NCBI GenBank assembly: GCA_036346375.1
Contig: CM070520.1
Coordinates: 13,093,791-13,157,790, forward strand
Direction of reading: 5' to 3'
DNA length: 64,000 nt
Source: Guadua angustifolia
Taxonomy: Eukaryota > Streptophyta > Magnoliopsida > Poales > Poaceae
Shown here: piece after piece, positions 1 through 10,250 of the stretch
Position numbering within the stretch: the stretch's first letter is position 1
Layout: the number at the start of each line of letters is the position of its first letter
The notes under the pieces: generated by a model
The model's database searches: none
What the model saw: the letters and a program-made list of their open reading frames with translations, nothing else
Told to the model about the DNA's origin: nothing
Position numbers and translations under genes: made by a program

Positions 1-192
1 GATCCTGCAGTTGCACCTAAGCCGCGTCACACTGGAAATAAGCGCGAATATTTGCAACAGTTTCAGCCCGTAGATGCACAGGATCAGTCACTTTCGCCCT
101 CTAGCTCGGAGAGTAGTTGTGACGTGATAGTGCCGCCACCATATCCGAAGAACCGCGGCATGGTGGTGCTGTCCAGTGACTCCGACAATTAG
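1..192 (+). pseudogene. orf0 C-terminal end, upstream of gag (partial)
   Basis: Open in frame 1 from the window edge to a TAG at 190-192, about 63 codons. It contains the string PAVAPKPRHTGNKREYLQQF, then a Ser-rich tail and a final VLSSDSDN. Bases 1-105 are almost identical to the reverse complement of the sequence ending at 7985, where the same protein runs on the minus strand, so the protein is recognised by repeat copy, not by family. It lies about 550 bp ahead of gag in the same orientation, so it is a sense ORF of the retroelement. I do not recognise a conserved domain. The remaining N-terminal part lies outside the window. Confidence 0.6.
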
Positions 193-740
193 CGGGAAGT
201 GTGGTGCATGGCCAAGAATAGAAGCTGTGGCGTGGGGTAGGAAACAGCAAGCAAAATTGCTTGGGTAGTACCATATTTTGGTAATGTAAAGTGCTGAATG
301 TAAAATATATATATATGTGAATTGCAGCACTGGAAGACAAATGGATGTGTGTATATTTCAAGTATGGTAGGTACTGGATGCAGGATGTGTGTGTGCATGG
401 TTCGGCTCTAGTGGATGAGCAAACATGCATGTGTTTTAGGTACTGGAAAGTGACTGGCAGTAAGATAAATGAATGCATGTGTATATTCTTAGTATTGTAT
501 GAAATGGTAGTGTAAATCAGTATGTATTATGATATGGATATCTTTTGGTTGTGCAGTTTTCTGTGAATACATGTATGAATTTTCTCTCATAAATTTTAGC
601 TGTTAGAGTGGAAGTTTACGATGAGATTATTGTTGTGTTTACTTAAGTTAAAATGAAGTAGCCATAAACTTCCAGGACGCATTTAAAAATTTGTTAATAC
701 TTTCTTTTGTTGTCAGTTTCTAATAAGGATTATATGCAGG
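193..740 (+). other. spacer between orf0 and gag
   Basis: AT-rich, with no supported ORF on the plus strand. Several short minus-strand ORFs here (for example 101-478) are low-complexity and look spurious. No primer-binding site or LTR end is visible, which fits an internal element position rather than a 5' LTR boundary. Confidence 0.5.
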
Positions 741-1916
741 ATGCGATCCACTAGATCCTTGAGCAATATCTTGGGGAGTGAGGCTGAGCAGAACGTTCGT
801 GCCCAACAAACAGGCGTTCCTACGCCCATGCAGCCGAATCCACAACACCCCGCGACGAGGGCCTCAACCTCTCGGGGCACTCGTCGTGAGCCACCTGCTA
901 CACATCAGAGCAGGACATTCTGAGAGAACTTGCGAGCCGCCAACTATGGCGCGGTTTCAGCTATGATGGAGCAGGGCGGCGGACTCACACTCTGCTCTGC
1001 GACAAATCGCCAAGGTGTGAATCGAGGGGCAATGGGGATCGAAATTGAATGAGTTCTTAAGGTTGCAACCACCAGTTTTCACCCCGTCCTCTGAGCCACT
1101 TGAGGCGGATGATTGGCTACGAGCAGTGGAGAATAAATTGAACATAGCTCAGTGTGACGAAAGAGAGAAAGTTCTATATGCTTCCTATCGCTTACAAGGA
1201 GATCTTTGCTATATGGTGGGAGAGCTACTGCGACCTGCCCGAAGGTCAGCGTTGTGCTATGGCGAAATTCAAGGCGGCTTTCCGTCGCACCCACATACCG
1301 CGATGTGATAGAAGTGAAGAAGCGAGAGTTCTGGAATTGAAGCAAGGCAATATGACTGTTATGGAGTATTTGCACCGCTTCAATTACTTGTCTCGATATG
1401 CCCCTCGTGAAGTAGAAGATGAAGCTCGCAAGGTGGAGCGGTTTCGAGAGCACCTGAATGAAGAAATCAAGTGGGCTCTCATCGCTCAGGATATCAATGA
1501 TTTCCAAACTCTGGTTGATAAAGCGAACAGAGTAGAGCATGGAAGCAAGGATGTCTTAGAAAGTCGGAAGCGCAAATGGCTTGCGCGCAAATCTGTTGGG
1601 GCGGGTCCTTCCAGGCCACAAGGCGGTCAATCAACCTTTACTCGCCGACCCCCACCACAGATGCAGCGAGCCCAGCGTCCGGTGCAGCGATTCAGCCTTG
1701 ATCGAAGCGGTGGTTCGTGCTCCTCAGCAACAATCACAGCAAACCACTCGCTCCTCGCAACCAGTAAAGGCGGCAGCTTCCACTCCAAAACCAGTGCCGA
1801 ATGTCACTTGCTTTCATTGTAATGAGCGTGGTCATTATGCAAGTTCTTGTCCTAAGAAGAAGGCCGGGCAGCCGCGCACCCAAGCGCAAGGCCGACCCCG
1901 TGGAGCTAGTGTCTAG
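741..1916 (+). pseudogene. gag polyprotein, frameshifted
   Basis: Structural gag of the chromovirus. The capsid-type region is split over two frames: 1045-1200 holds the start (PPVFTPSSEPLEADDWL) and 1154-1720 continues with a typical retrotransposon gag core (LKQGNMTVMEYLHRF, LSRYAPREV). A frame change near 1200 and another near 1700 separate these from the nucleocapsid part (1581-1916 frame), which has a CCHC zinc knuckle at about 1811-1854 (CFHCNERGHYASSCP). A stop at 1914-1916 separates it from protease. The start at 741 is the first ATG of the open stretch and is uncertain. The protein would bind element RNA and form virus-like particles in an active copy; this copy cannot. Confidence 0.8.
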
Positions 1917-1967
1917 CCGGCTCCAGGAGCAATTTCGGCTCCAACTCCAAGTGGCAACCGTGGGCAG

Positions 1968-3077
1968 TTGCATCATGTGACTGCCGAGGAAGCTCAAGAG
2001 GCACCTGATGTGGTGCTAGGTACGTGTTTGGTGCATTCAGTTCCTACCTTGGTTTTATTTGATTCTGGTGCTTCCCATTCCTTTATGTCTAAAAGATTCT
2101 CTAAGGAAAATGAGTTAGAAACCAATCTCCTGTCCATTCCTATGGTGATAAAATCCCCAGGAGCTACCATTAGGACTACAAATTTTTGTCCTAATGTCAG
2201 TTTAGAGATAAATGGAGTAGTATTCTACGCTGATTTTGTCTTAATAGAAACTTCTGGGTTAGACATAATTTTAGGAATGGATTGGTTAGCAAAGCACCAA
2301 GGTTACATAGATTGTGCTAATAAATCAATAGCTCTCACAAACCAAGATGGTGTCCGAGTAGAATTCTCGTCCAGTGTTAAATTCTCCACACATCAACCAG
2401 TGCTATGTTCTGTATCTTAAAATTTAATCAAATGCCTGTAGTTAATGAGTATCCTGATGTGTTTCCTAATGAATTGCCGGGAATGCCACCGGACCGTGAT
2501 ATGGAGTTTGTTATTGACTTGGTGCACAGGCGCACCCATATCCAAGCGTCCATATCGAATGCCCCTAATGATTTAATGGAATTGAAGAAGCGGCTCAAAA
2601 AACAACTAGATAAAGGTTTTATTCGTCGATTACTTCACCTTGGGGCGATCCGGTTTATTTGTTGAAAAGAAGGATGGTGGTCTGCGTATGTGCGTGGACT
2701 ATCGTACGCTAAATGATGTCACCATCAAAAACAAATATCCACTTCCCCGCATAGATGATTTGTTTGATCAACTGAATGGTGCTCACGTCTTTTCTAAGAT
2801 AGATCTTAGACTGGGTTATTTTCAGTTAAAGATCAGGCCGTCTGACATTCCTAAGACTGCCTTTGTTACTCGTTACGGGTTGTACGAGTACACTGTCATG
2901 TCATTTGGCCTCACAAATGCTCCAGCAAGTTTTATGAATCTGATGAACAAAATTTTCATGGAGTACTTGGATAGATTTGTGGTGGTCTTTATTGATGATA
3001 TTCTGATTTATTCCAAAAATGAAGAAGAACATGCTCAGCATTTGCAAATGGTTCTTAGTAAATTGCGAGGCCATTGA
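1968..3077 (+). pseudogene. protease and reverse transcriptase part of pol, broken
   Basis: Frame 1968-2420 is an aspartic protease with the active-site string LFDSGASHSF and the distal DIILGMDWL. It ends at a stop; 2405-2665 continues the linker before RT (YPDVFPNELPG, LDKGFIRR) and a frame change near 2640 leads to the RT core. The core shows KKDGGLRMCVDYRTLN, KIDLRLGYFQ, FGLTNAPASF and the catalytic FIDDILIYS. RT stops right after VLSKLRGH: the next sequence (from 3078) is already the segment just before RNase H. About 80 residues that related elements have here (thumb/connection region) are missing, so this is an internal deletion. Confidence 0.85.
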
Positions 3078-3170
3078 CCCAGTTGTTAAAGAAAGAAAAG
3101 AAGTTTATCTGGACTCCAGAATGTGAAGAAAGTTTTCAAGAATTGAAAAAAAAGGTTAACATCAGCCCCA

Positions 3171-5150
3171 GTGCTAGTGTTACCTGACATTCATAAAAAC
3201 TTTGAAGTATATTGTGATGCTTCACGACATGGTCTGGGATGTGTATTAATGCAGGAGGGAAAAGTTGTTGCATATGCTTCCCAACAACTTCGCCCTCATG
3301 AGCAGAATTACCCCACACATGATCTGGAGCTAGCCGCTGTTGTTCATGCTTTGAAAATATGGCGGCATTATCTTATTGGAAACCGGACTGAAATTTATAC
3401 AGATCACAAAAGCCTTAAGTATTTCTTCACTCAACCAGATCTGAATTTGAGGCAGAGGAGATGGTTAGAGTTAATTAAAGATTATGACATTGGTATTCAC
3501 TATCATCCGGGAAAAGCAAATGTTGTAGCAGATGCTCTCAGTCGGAAGCTTTATTGCACTTGGATTTCTAATCAAGCTGATTTAATGAATGAATTTCAGA
3601 AGCTTAATCTGAATTTAGTTGAAGATGGTTATGTAGCTACTCTTGATGTACAGCCTACCCTTAAGAACCAAATTAAAGCCGCACAACTTAAAGATGAAGC
3701 TATTGTTAAAATTCAGATTCAGTTGAAAGAAGGCAAGGAGTCTGAATTTGCTATAGGCTCAGATGGGATGGTATTGTATGGAACTCGGATTTATGTGCCG
3801 AATGATTCGGAAATCAAGAAGTTGATTTTGTCTGAGGCACATGAATCGCCATTATCCATTCATCCAGGAAGCACAAAAATGTACCAGGATCTTAAAAGGG
3901 AGTATTGGTGGCCTGGTATGAAAAAGGACATTGCTGAATATGTCGCTAGATGCGATATATGCCAACGAGTTAAAGCTGAACATCAACGTCCAGCTGGACT
4001 TCTTCAACCATTGCAAATTCCTAAATGGAAATGGGATGATATCAGTATGGATTTCATTACTGGTTTGCCCCAAACTCAAAAGGGAAATGATTCCATTTGG
4101 GTGATTGTTGATCGATTGACGAAAGTAGCTCATTTTATTCCTGTGTGGACTACTCACTCCGGGGATAAATTGGCCGAGCTTTATATCAGCAATATTGTGC
4201 GTTTGCACGGAGTCCCAAAGACAATTGTGTCTGATCGTGGCTCACAATTCACATCTCGTTTTTGGGAAAAATTGCATGGTATGCTGGGAACCAAACTGAA
4301 TTTTAGCACAGCCTACCATCCTCAAACCGATGGGCAAACTGAAAGGACAAATCAGATATTGGAAGATATGTTAAGAGCTTGTGTGTTATCATATAGCACC
4401 AACTGGGAAAAGAGTTTGGCGTTTGCGGAATTCTCATACAACAATAGTTTTCAAGCAAGTCTGCAAATGTCACCCTTTGAGGCTCTTTATGGAAGAAAAT
4501 GTAGAACACCGCTGTTTTGGTCAGAAACTAGAGAGAAGCAATTCTTTGGTCCAGATCTTATTCAGGAAGCCCAAGAACATGTAGATTTGATAAGAAGTCG
4601 ACTGAAGGAAGCTCAATCTCGCCAAAAGAGTTATGCCGACACTCGTCGACGTGACTTGAGTTTTGAGGTCAATGATCATGTTTATCTTAAAGTCTCGCCA
4701 CTTCATGGTATTCGTCGTTTCCAAATCCGAGGTAAATTGGCGCCGCGATACATTGGGCCATATCACATTCTTGAGAAGATGGGCGAAAAGGCATATAAAG
4801 TGGAATTGCCACCTCAACTTTCTAGTGTTCATAATGTCTTTCATGTGTCGCAATTGAGAAAATGTCTTCGTCTTCCTTCTGAACTCACCCAATTAGAAGA
4901 AATTGAATTGCAACCTGATTTGACTTATCGGGAGCGTTCGATTAGAATCTTAGAGGAAGCCGAACGCCGCACTCGCAACAAGTCTCACAAGATGATTAAG
5001 GTGCAATGGAGTAATCATTCTGAAGATGAGGCAACCTGGGAACAGGAAGATCGACTCAAGAAGGAATTTCCCGAGTTCTTTCAGGAGTACTTCCTTTTAG
5101 ACCTGCCAAATCTCGGGGTCGAGATTTTTGTAAGGGGGGTAGATCTGTAA
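3171..5150 (+). CDS. RNase H - integrase - chromodomain part of pol (open, 659 codons)
   Basis: Longest intact ORF of the element. RNase H residues 1-125 show the acidic set D16 (YCDAS), E53, D78 (YTDHK) and D121 (VVADALSR). Integrase zinc finger: H224, H231, C261, C264. Integrase core D294, D355 (VSDRGSQF) and E391 (DGQTERTN), with 35 residues between the last two (D,D-35-E). A chromodomain lies at about 590-640 (RSIRILEEAERRTRNK, VQWSNHSEDEATWE); in this family it is thought to steer integration to heterochromatin. The true frame starts before 3171 (in-frame homology from about 3078); the ATG here is internal. The stop at 5148-5150 overlaps the polypurine tract and the first bases of the LTR. 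Confidence 0.9.
   Translation: MLVLPDIHKNFEVYCDASRHGLGCVLMQEGKVVAYASQQLRPHEQNYPTHDLELAAVVHALKIWRHYLIGNRTEIYTDHKSLKYFFTQPDLNLRQRRWLELIKDYDIGIHYHPGKANVVADALSRKLYCTWISNQADLMNEFQKLNLNLVEDGYVATLDVQPTLKNQIKAAQLKDEAIVKIQIQLKEGKESEFAIGSDGMVLYGTRIYVPNDSEIKKLILSEAHESPLSIHPGSTKMYQDLKREYWWPGMKKDIAEYVARCDICQRVKAEHQRPAGLLQPLQIPKWKWDDISMDFITGLPQTQKGNDSIWVIVDRLTKVAHFIPVWTTHSGDKLAELYISNIVRLHGVPKTIVSDRGSQFTSRFWEKLHGMLGTKLNFSTAYHPQTDGQTERTNQILEDMLRACVLSYSTNWEKSLAFAEFSYNNSFQASLQMSPFEALYGRKCRTPLFWSETREKQFFGPDLIQEAQEHVDLIRSRLKEAQSRQKSYADTRRRDLSFEVNDHVYLKVSPLHGIRRFQIRGKLAPRYIGPYHILEKMGEKAYKVELPPQLSSVHNVFHVSQLRKCLRLPSELTQLEEIELQPDLTYRERSIRILEEAERRTRNKSHKMIKVQWSNHSEDEATWEQEDRLKKEFPEFFQEYFLLDLPNLGVEIFVRGVDL
5131..5145 (+). 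other. polypurine tract
   Basis: AAGGGGGGTAGA-type purine run directly before the LTR start TGTAACAGCC at 5146; expected primer site for plus-strand DNA synthesis. Confidence 0.8.
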
Positions 5151-7882
5151 CAGCCCAGAAATTCAGGAACAGTGAAATATCATATATAAATTTGAATGTG
5201 AATATTTTCAGCTTGTTCATAATGCCTTTGATTTTATTCGGAGTTTATTGAATTCTTTTTGTGTTTTGAGTTGCAATAAAAGTTAAATAAAAAATGCAAA
5301 GAAGAAAAGGCAAAGAATGCAAAAAGCAAAATTTGGAAATTTGCTTGAATAATCCTGAACATGTAAATAAGACATTTTAATTACCACATGAAATCTTCAC
5401 ATAAGAAAATGAGGGAGAAAAATAGAACAACAAATTTTATTCCCAAATAATGCAATATCAGAAATGGTATAAAACATTGGAATAGCAAATGGAATTGAGA
5501 AAATTTATGTGATAACCTCAATACTATACCTACACATAGTAAAAATATAATAAATTAATAAGATGGTTTGAGATTTATTAAAATTCGAAAACAGAACATT
5601 TGGAAAAATGAAAATTTCAATGTCAGAATTTTAATTAAATAATTAATCGAGTATTTGAGCTGAAAATTTTACATAAGTATACTTAGCTCAAATAAAATTG
5701 AAAAACAAAAATTTAAAAATAATAGACTTCATTAGTTCCCAAATAAAAATCGAAGGCAGAGACTAGAGATTTAGATAGCCATTATTGAAAGAATATTTAT
5801 AAATTTTTGGTAATTTAATTTAATCCCAAATTTTTACCAGAGGAGTAAATGCTGTAGGAGATCTCAGTCAAAAATTTTTACTAGTTATACCTCCATTTGA
5901 CCACCAGAAAAATCAGAGAGAGAGGGAGAAAGCGGTGCCCAACCACCCTGTTCTTCGGTCAGTCACTGACCTGTGGGCCAGTTCATTTCTTGTTCCATTT
6001 GGTTGGCGCAGTGGAGAAAGCCTTTAGTCGCTGACAATGGGCCCTGGACCCAGCCGTCAGACTCTTCTTCTCCCTCACCTTCCGTTCGACTCACTGGAGC
6101 AGGAGACGCCGAATTCTCCCGAAGCACCAAGTCATCCAACGCCTGATTCATCGAACCAGCTCTTCACTCGGTCATTCCCCTGCGTCACCCTTCCTCATCG
6201 TCGCATGGACACAGCTCAGCTCAGCCACGAGTCCCTCGACCCATGCTTTCGCCATTAACACATCCGCCAGCTCCTGTCCTTCCGAACCAAGCAATGGCGA
6301 TGATTGCCACGCGTCCAAGACTCAACAGTTCGCCCAAACGACTACAAACCATTCCACAGCCACACTATTATCTTTTCCCCTTTCCCTTCGCAGTTACACG
6401 GGTTGGCTCCTGGTTTCTTCTTCGCCATTGTCGCAGGGAGCCAGGGAAAGGGGGAAACGTCCATTGAGCCGAGCAAGAGGTAATCCCTGGAATTAATGCC
6501 GCCCAAAGCTTCGCCCAACAGCCTAGAGCGCTAACCGAGCTTCAATTCGGATCCTTCTGCCTGCAGTTGCCGTGTTTCACCGGTCATCTTCCCCGTCTCA
6601 GGCGCACCGTGGGCAGGCCATTTCGCTTTCTCTCTGACGCCGATTCCAGGTGAAACTGAGCCCCCTCAACTCACTCATGCTTACCGAACCCTCGCCTGAA
6701 CCAATGAGCCGCCGGAGTTGAGTCTTCGCCGGAGCTCCGTGGCGGCGACCGCCTGCGTGCGTGGGCGACCCATTTTTGGCCGTTCCGAACCACCAAACCG
6801 CCACCAATGTGTTCGACTCGTCGTGCTGGTGCTCTAGGTGCCGGCCATTTCCCGTTCGGCCACCGTCAAGCGGGCGATAAAAACCGTGCCCTGTTTTTCT
6901 TCGACACTCGGGTCCCAAAGAGCGATGGCGATTCGGTTTTAGCCAAAAAGGGAAGGCGCCTTCTTGAGGGGAAAACGTATTTGCCGTTTGTGGAAAGTTC
7001 TGGATTTTAGAGATTTTCATACCCGAATAAAATTAAGTATTGAATATCTTTTGATCTAGAAGTCCAATTTAGATGAAACAAATTTGTAAATTTGTGTAAA
7101 ATCCAGTAGAATTAGAGTTTGCAAAAATATTTCTAGAATAATTACTATGTGAATTTTAGTAAATGAAATACATGAGGAAAGCTTTATGTCTTAGGAAATT
7201 AATGATTGTGACTTTAGGCAAAATGAAGAAAAATGAATTTTTATGAAATCTTGATACTGTAAATAGTTAAAAATGTAAAGTAATGATATTTAAGTGAAAA
7301 TACTCCAGTAGTTTAATAAATAGTCAAGGGAAAACGTGTCACATGAATGGTTAAGAATGAATGTTGCTTAATTAAAGTAGAAAAAGTATGATCAGAAGTT
7401 ATAAGATGTAAAAATTGACGAGTCAGTGACAATATTGAACTCAATTGAGCTTCTGGTTATGCATACATATCCTTGCATGCATGATCTTTCATATGCTAGT
7501 ATTCATATATATATGAAGGTTCATATATATATAAATTCTAGCAATGAGAAGCAACTATTAGTAATTAGAATTTTATTAGAATATTGCTTCGAATCTGAAT
7601 CCAATCAAAAGGGATAAGAATTCATTTAAACCTGAAGTGATTAAATTAATTATAATCTTAACCAATCTTTGCATCTTGAATTCGAAAATATAAATAAAGA
7701 AAATCACAATCTTTGCATCTTGAATTCGTAAAATAAAAATAATGAATTCAATTAAGCAACTCTGTCTTATGTGTTTAATCTTATTTATTCTTGCTATCTA
7801 CTTTCTTTTTGCCTATTTTAGTTGTTAATTGTTGCTTTTCTGCTTTGTCTTGCGGCGTGTAGACGTCGACGAGCCTGACGAG
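5146..7882 (+). repeat. 3' LTR of the chromovirus, truncated
   Basis: Starts TGTAACAGCCCAGAAATT next to the polypurine tract. AT-rich head (5150-5900), GC-rich middle (5900-6990), AT-rich tail. It lines up with the solo LTR at 42267-47278: shared landmarks are TGAATATCTTTTG (7040 vs 44093) and TTTGCATCTTGAATTCGTAA (7708 vs 45336). Homology stops near 7882, at a point matching about 45500 in the solo LTR, so roughly the last 1.8 kb is missing. Short ORFs inside (6037-6258, 6598-7020, 6807-7010) have no support. Confidence 0.8.
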
Positions 7883-8280
7883 GAGGGCGAAAGTGACTGA
7901 TCCTGTGCATCTACGGGCTGAAACTGTTGCAAATATTCGCGCTTATTTCTAGTGTGACGCGGCTTAGGTGCAACTGCAGGATCATTGAGTCCCCTATGGT
8001 TTTCATATATGCGTAAGTAAGCATCTACGCTAATATTGTGAACCTTACACATTTTGCGCATTAGCTTACGACCTATCTCTTGCATAGCTTGATGCCTAGT
8101 CTCGTTGCAGTGCTTAGCGTGGTGTTGCACTACCTGGTCTCTAGTATGAGTAGTAGCATGAGCTCTAGCTTTAAACCCAATCGGTGTTTGCCTTACACTA
8201 AAAATCGGTTTACTTCTTTTATGGCCAAAATCAACCGCGAATTCCCTTGCCACGTCTGTCCATAGTATGTTATGGGTCAT
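7882..8280 (-). pseudogene. orf0 second part
   Basis: Minus-strand ORF starting MTHNILWTDVAREF and holding basic, His/Arg-rich sequence (HHAKHCNETRHQAMQEIG, KLMRKMCKVHN). From NDPAVAPKPRHT on it equals the orf0 end at 1-105 with about one difference. Native sequence ends near 7882 (SLSPSSS); the remaining codons down to 7825 are read from the truncated LTR, so the tail is an artefact of the junction. The ATG is preceded by TTTTACAG, a good splice acceptor, so this may be a second exon. I recognise no domain; the basic, Cys/His-containing middle could bind nucleic acid, but that is only a guess. Confidence 0.55.
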
Positions 8281-8445
8281 CTGTAAAATTTAAAATAATC
8301 AGATCAGACCCAACAAATATTTAGAACAACTAGTAACAATAAGATAACATCCAACTTCTAAGTATACAATAATGCCAACACCTTACATTAAAACACATAC
8401 ACTAGCAGTTCTTCTTCAATTCACACATTTACAAATAAAGGTGTT

Positions 8446-8571
8446 GTCTTCTTCTCAAAGCACATTAACACTTGTAGCTTAATTTTCTTTACAGCTTCCA
8501 GCAAGTTTGTCTTCTTCTCAAAGCACATTAACACTTGTAGCTTAATTTTCTTTACAGCTTCCAGCAAGCCT
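8446..8571. repeat. two direct 63-bp repeats
   Basis: The unit beginning GTCTTCTTCTCAAAGCACAT at 8446 is repeated at 8509 with no visible change over about 60 bases. It lies in the supposed intron of orf0. Confidence 0.9.
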
Positions 8572-8674
8572 TGCCATTTCCCTTACAAAGCATGCTGCTA
8601 CAAAAGTGTTTCTCACAATCCTTCCTCATTACCTTACTAATTCCCATCTAAACCTTGGACACATACTAGTAATT

Positions 8675-9466
8675 TTAACCCCCAACTTCACAATTTACAG
8701 CAAGAGACCAACTTTTCTCATCTAGGATCTTGGACATATACTCCCTGTGCCTATACACACAAGGAGATGCAGGATGATACTCACACGTGCTAGCGGGATT
8801 AATTCCTTTGTCATTGACCAGACGCGGTAAACTGCCTACAATAGACATCCTGGCACCTCGAGCTCTACCTACAGTAGGCACATACGAGGCCGGCGGAGCG
8901 CGCTGAGCGGATGGTATCTGTAGGGCACCACCCTCAAGCACTGTACGTGGCACGGCACCCCTCGCCACGCCCGATGCTAAGGTGGTCTCTAAAAATGCCA
9001 TACGCACGCGAGTCTCCCTAAGCTCCTGTGCCAACTGCACATAGTGCTGATCTAGCCTATTTGCAAAATCCACCATGACTCGTAGGCTAGCATTATTAAC
9101 ACTACTAGAGTCCCTATAAACACTACCTCCCACTACTAGCCTCCCAGGTAAATAATAGTAAGAGGGATCTAAATCCGGGAGAGCTTGCCTAAGACGGACT
9201 ATCGCTAGATACGTCGCCTCGTTCATGGATGCATCTATTGATGACCCGTAACCCACAAAACTCCGCTCCCCCTCATTCCAAGCAGGCCTAGGGGGCACAA
9301 ACACCCTAGTGGCGAATTCCTTCGTCTCCACACTAAGATAAGCTTGGAACACTACGTAGCGGGGTTGGCCCTCAAAGTGGCAGGCCTCCAACAAACTACT
9401 TAATACTCCCATCATTCCTGTTGATTCCACACCTGTTGATTCATGGCAGGGCACAAATCTTGCCAT
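8675..9466 (-). CDS. orf0 first part, unknown protein of the chromovirus
   Basis: 264-codon minus-strand ORF starting MARFVPCHEST. The start is the first ATG after the primer-binding site (about 190 bases downstream of it) and follows TTGTTGTAG, so it could also be an exon start. Visible features: an aromatic/charged N-terminal half (GQPRYVVFQAYLSVETKEF, PPRPAWNEGERSFVGYGSS), a possible helix near residues 135-165 (FANRLDQHYVQLAQELRETR) and a Pro/Ala/Gly-rich C-terminal part. A strong donor-like GTGAGTAT occurs near 8775-8782, after GINPAST, and would splice towards the acceptor at 8281-8288, but the phases do not match as read, so either the copy is damaged or the two parts are separate ORFs. 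An extra sense ORF ahead of gag has, from memory, been reported in some rice gypsy elements; this was not checked. Confidence 0.6.
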   Translation of the reverse strand: MARFVPCHESTGVESTGMMGVLSSLLEACHFEGQPRYVVFQAYLSVETKEFATRVFVPPRPAWNEGERSFVGYGSSIDASMNEATYLAIVRLRQALPDLDPSYYYLPGRLVVGGSVYRDSSSVNNASLRVMVDFANRLDQHYVQLAQELRETRVRMAFLETTLASGVARGAVPRTVLEGGALQIPSAQRAPPASYVPTVGRARGARMSIVGSLPRLVNDKGINPASTCEYHPASPCVYRHREYMSKILDEKSWSLAVNCEVGG

Positions 9467-9654
9467 CTACAACAATAAAATAAGAAGAGGGCAAGGTTAA
9501 CATACATAATTATGAAAGCAAAGAGACTACAAATAAGAAAATTAGCGAATATGCTAAATTCCATTATTAGTAGAGGGATAATTTCTAACTTGTCATAAAT
9601 TAAGTTCTAGATTTTTAACTAACGACCTTAGCTCCCAAGGTTTCCTACAGATCT

Positions 9655-9675
9655 CTAAGGCTCGATACTAATCTT
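9655..9675 (-). other. degenerate primer-binding site
   Basis: On the minus strand, directly after the LTR end ...GGGTCTCACA, the sequence reads AAGATTAGTATCGAGCC. This resembles the initiator-Met tRNA complement TGGTATCAGAGC with a few changes. Position and similarity together support it. Confidence 0.6.
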
Positions 9676-10250
9676 TGTGAGACCCGCTTCGATGAACAGG
9701 AACCTCCATGTGTACACAGTACTAGTCCCTGGATCAGTAGCTAGCACACACATGTTTACAACAATGATATCACAACCAAACAGGGTATTTATAACCTGCA
9801 CAAGATTAATTATACAAGGAATTTTTTTCCTTAATTACAACACTTAGAAATATTAAAGTAGCAACAACACGACAATGAAAAACCAAAACCCAGGTGGATT
9901 GCCCTACAACCTGCAGGCATCGATGGGAAACACCTAGAAGAAAAAGTCGTCATCTAAACTCCCACGACCTGACTGAAATACACGTCGTCTGCAAAGCTGC
10001 ATCTTCATCTTCTGAGACAGCAGGTAGAGCAAGATTGAGTACATTGGTACTCAGCAAGACTTAATAACAAATGCAATTAAATAAATGCAGCCTTAAACAA
10101 GGACAGGCTCTAGTTATTTTGCAGTTGCTAAAAACAGTAAAGCATAATCTAGTATTAGATTGCAATTCGCATTTATAAAACAATTGCGAAAGAATAAGTA
10201 ATTTACAGAAAGTAAATACCATTTCTCAACCAGTCTACCCGACTGAACAT
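9676..10250 (-). repeat. LTR 3' end, minus strand
   Basis: On the minus strand it contains GCTAGCTACTGATCCAGGGACTAG-like sequence near 9722-9745 and ends GGGTCTCACA at 9676. The same landmark occurs at 47200-47220 and, inverted, at 49139-49160, so all three belong to one LTR family. The left limit near 10250 is where similarity fades and is approximate. Confidence 0.7.

Larger units (their letters stand above)
1..7882 (+). mobile_element. Ty3/gypsy chromovirus (Tekay/Del type), 5'-cut by window edge
   Basis: Order on the plus strand: end of an extra upstream ORF, spacer, gag with a CCHC knuckle, aspartic protease, reverse transcriptase, RNase H, integrase, C-terminal chromodomain, polypurine tract, 3' LTR. 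Domain order and the chromodomain place it among plant chromoviruses; the long LTR suggests the Tekay/Del lineage (inference). It is dead: gag carries frameshifts, RT lacks a block, and the 3' LTR stops abruptly where inverted orf0 sequence begins near 7882. The 5' LTR is not in the window. Sequence starts with GATC, which may just be a clone boundary. Confidence 0.85.
7882..10250 (-). mobile_element. Minus-strand chromovirus fragment: LTR end, PBS, orf0
   Basis: Read on the minus strand it begins with an LTR 3' end (10250 down to 9676), then a degenerate primer-binding site, then orf0 (9466 to 7882), and stops where the LTR of the plus-strand element begins. It is the 5' part of an element of the same family as the one at 1-7882, facing it. 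Together the two pieces show the gene order LTR - PBS - orf0 - gag - pol - LTR. Confidence 0.7.

Noticed and set aside
6037..7020. ORFs in the GC-rich part of the LTR
   Set aside because: The equivalent LTR regions at 35 kb and 43 kb do not keep the same frames; these are LTR sequence.
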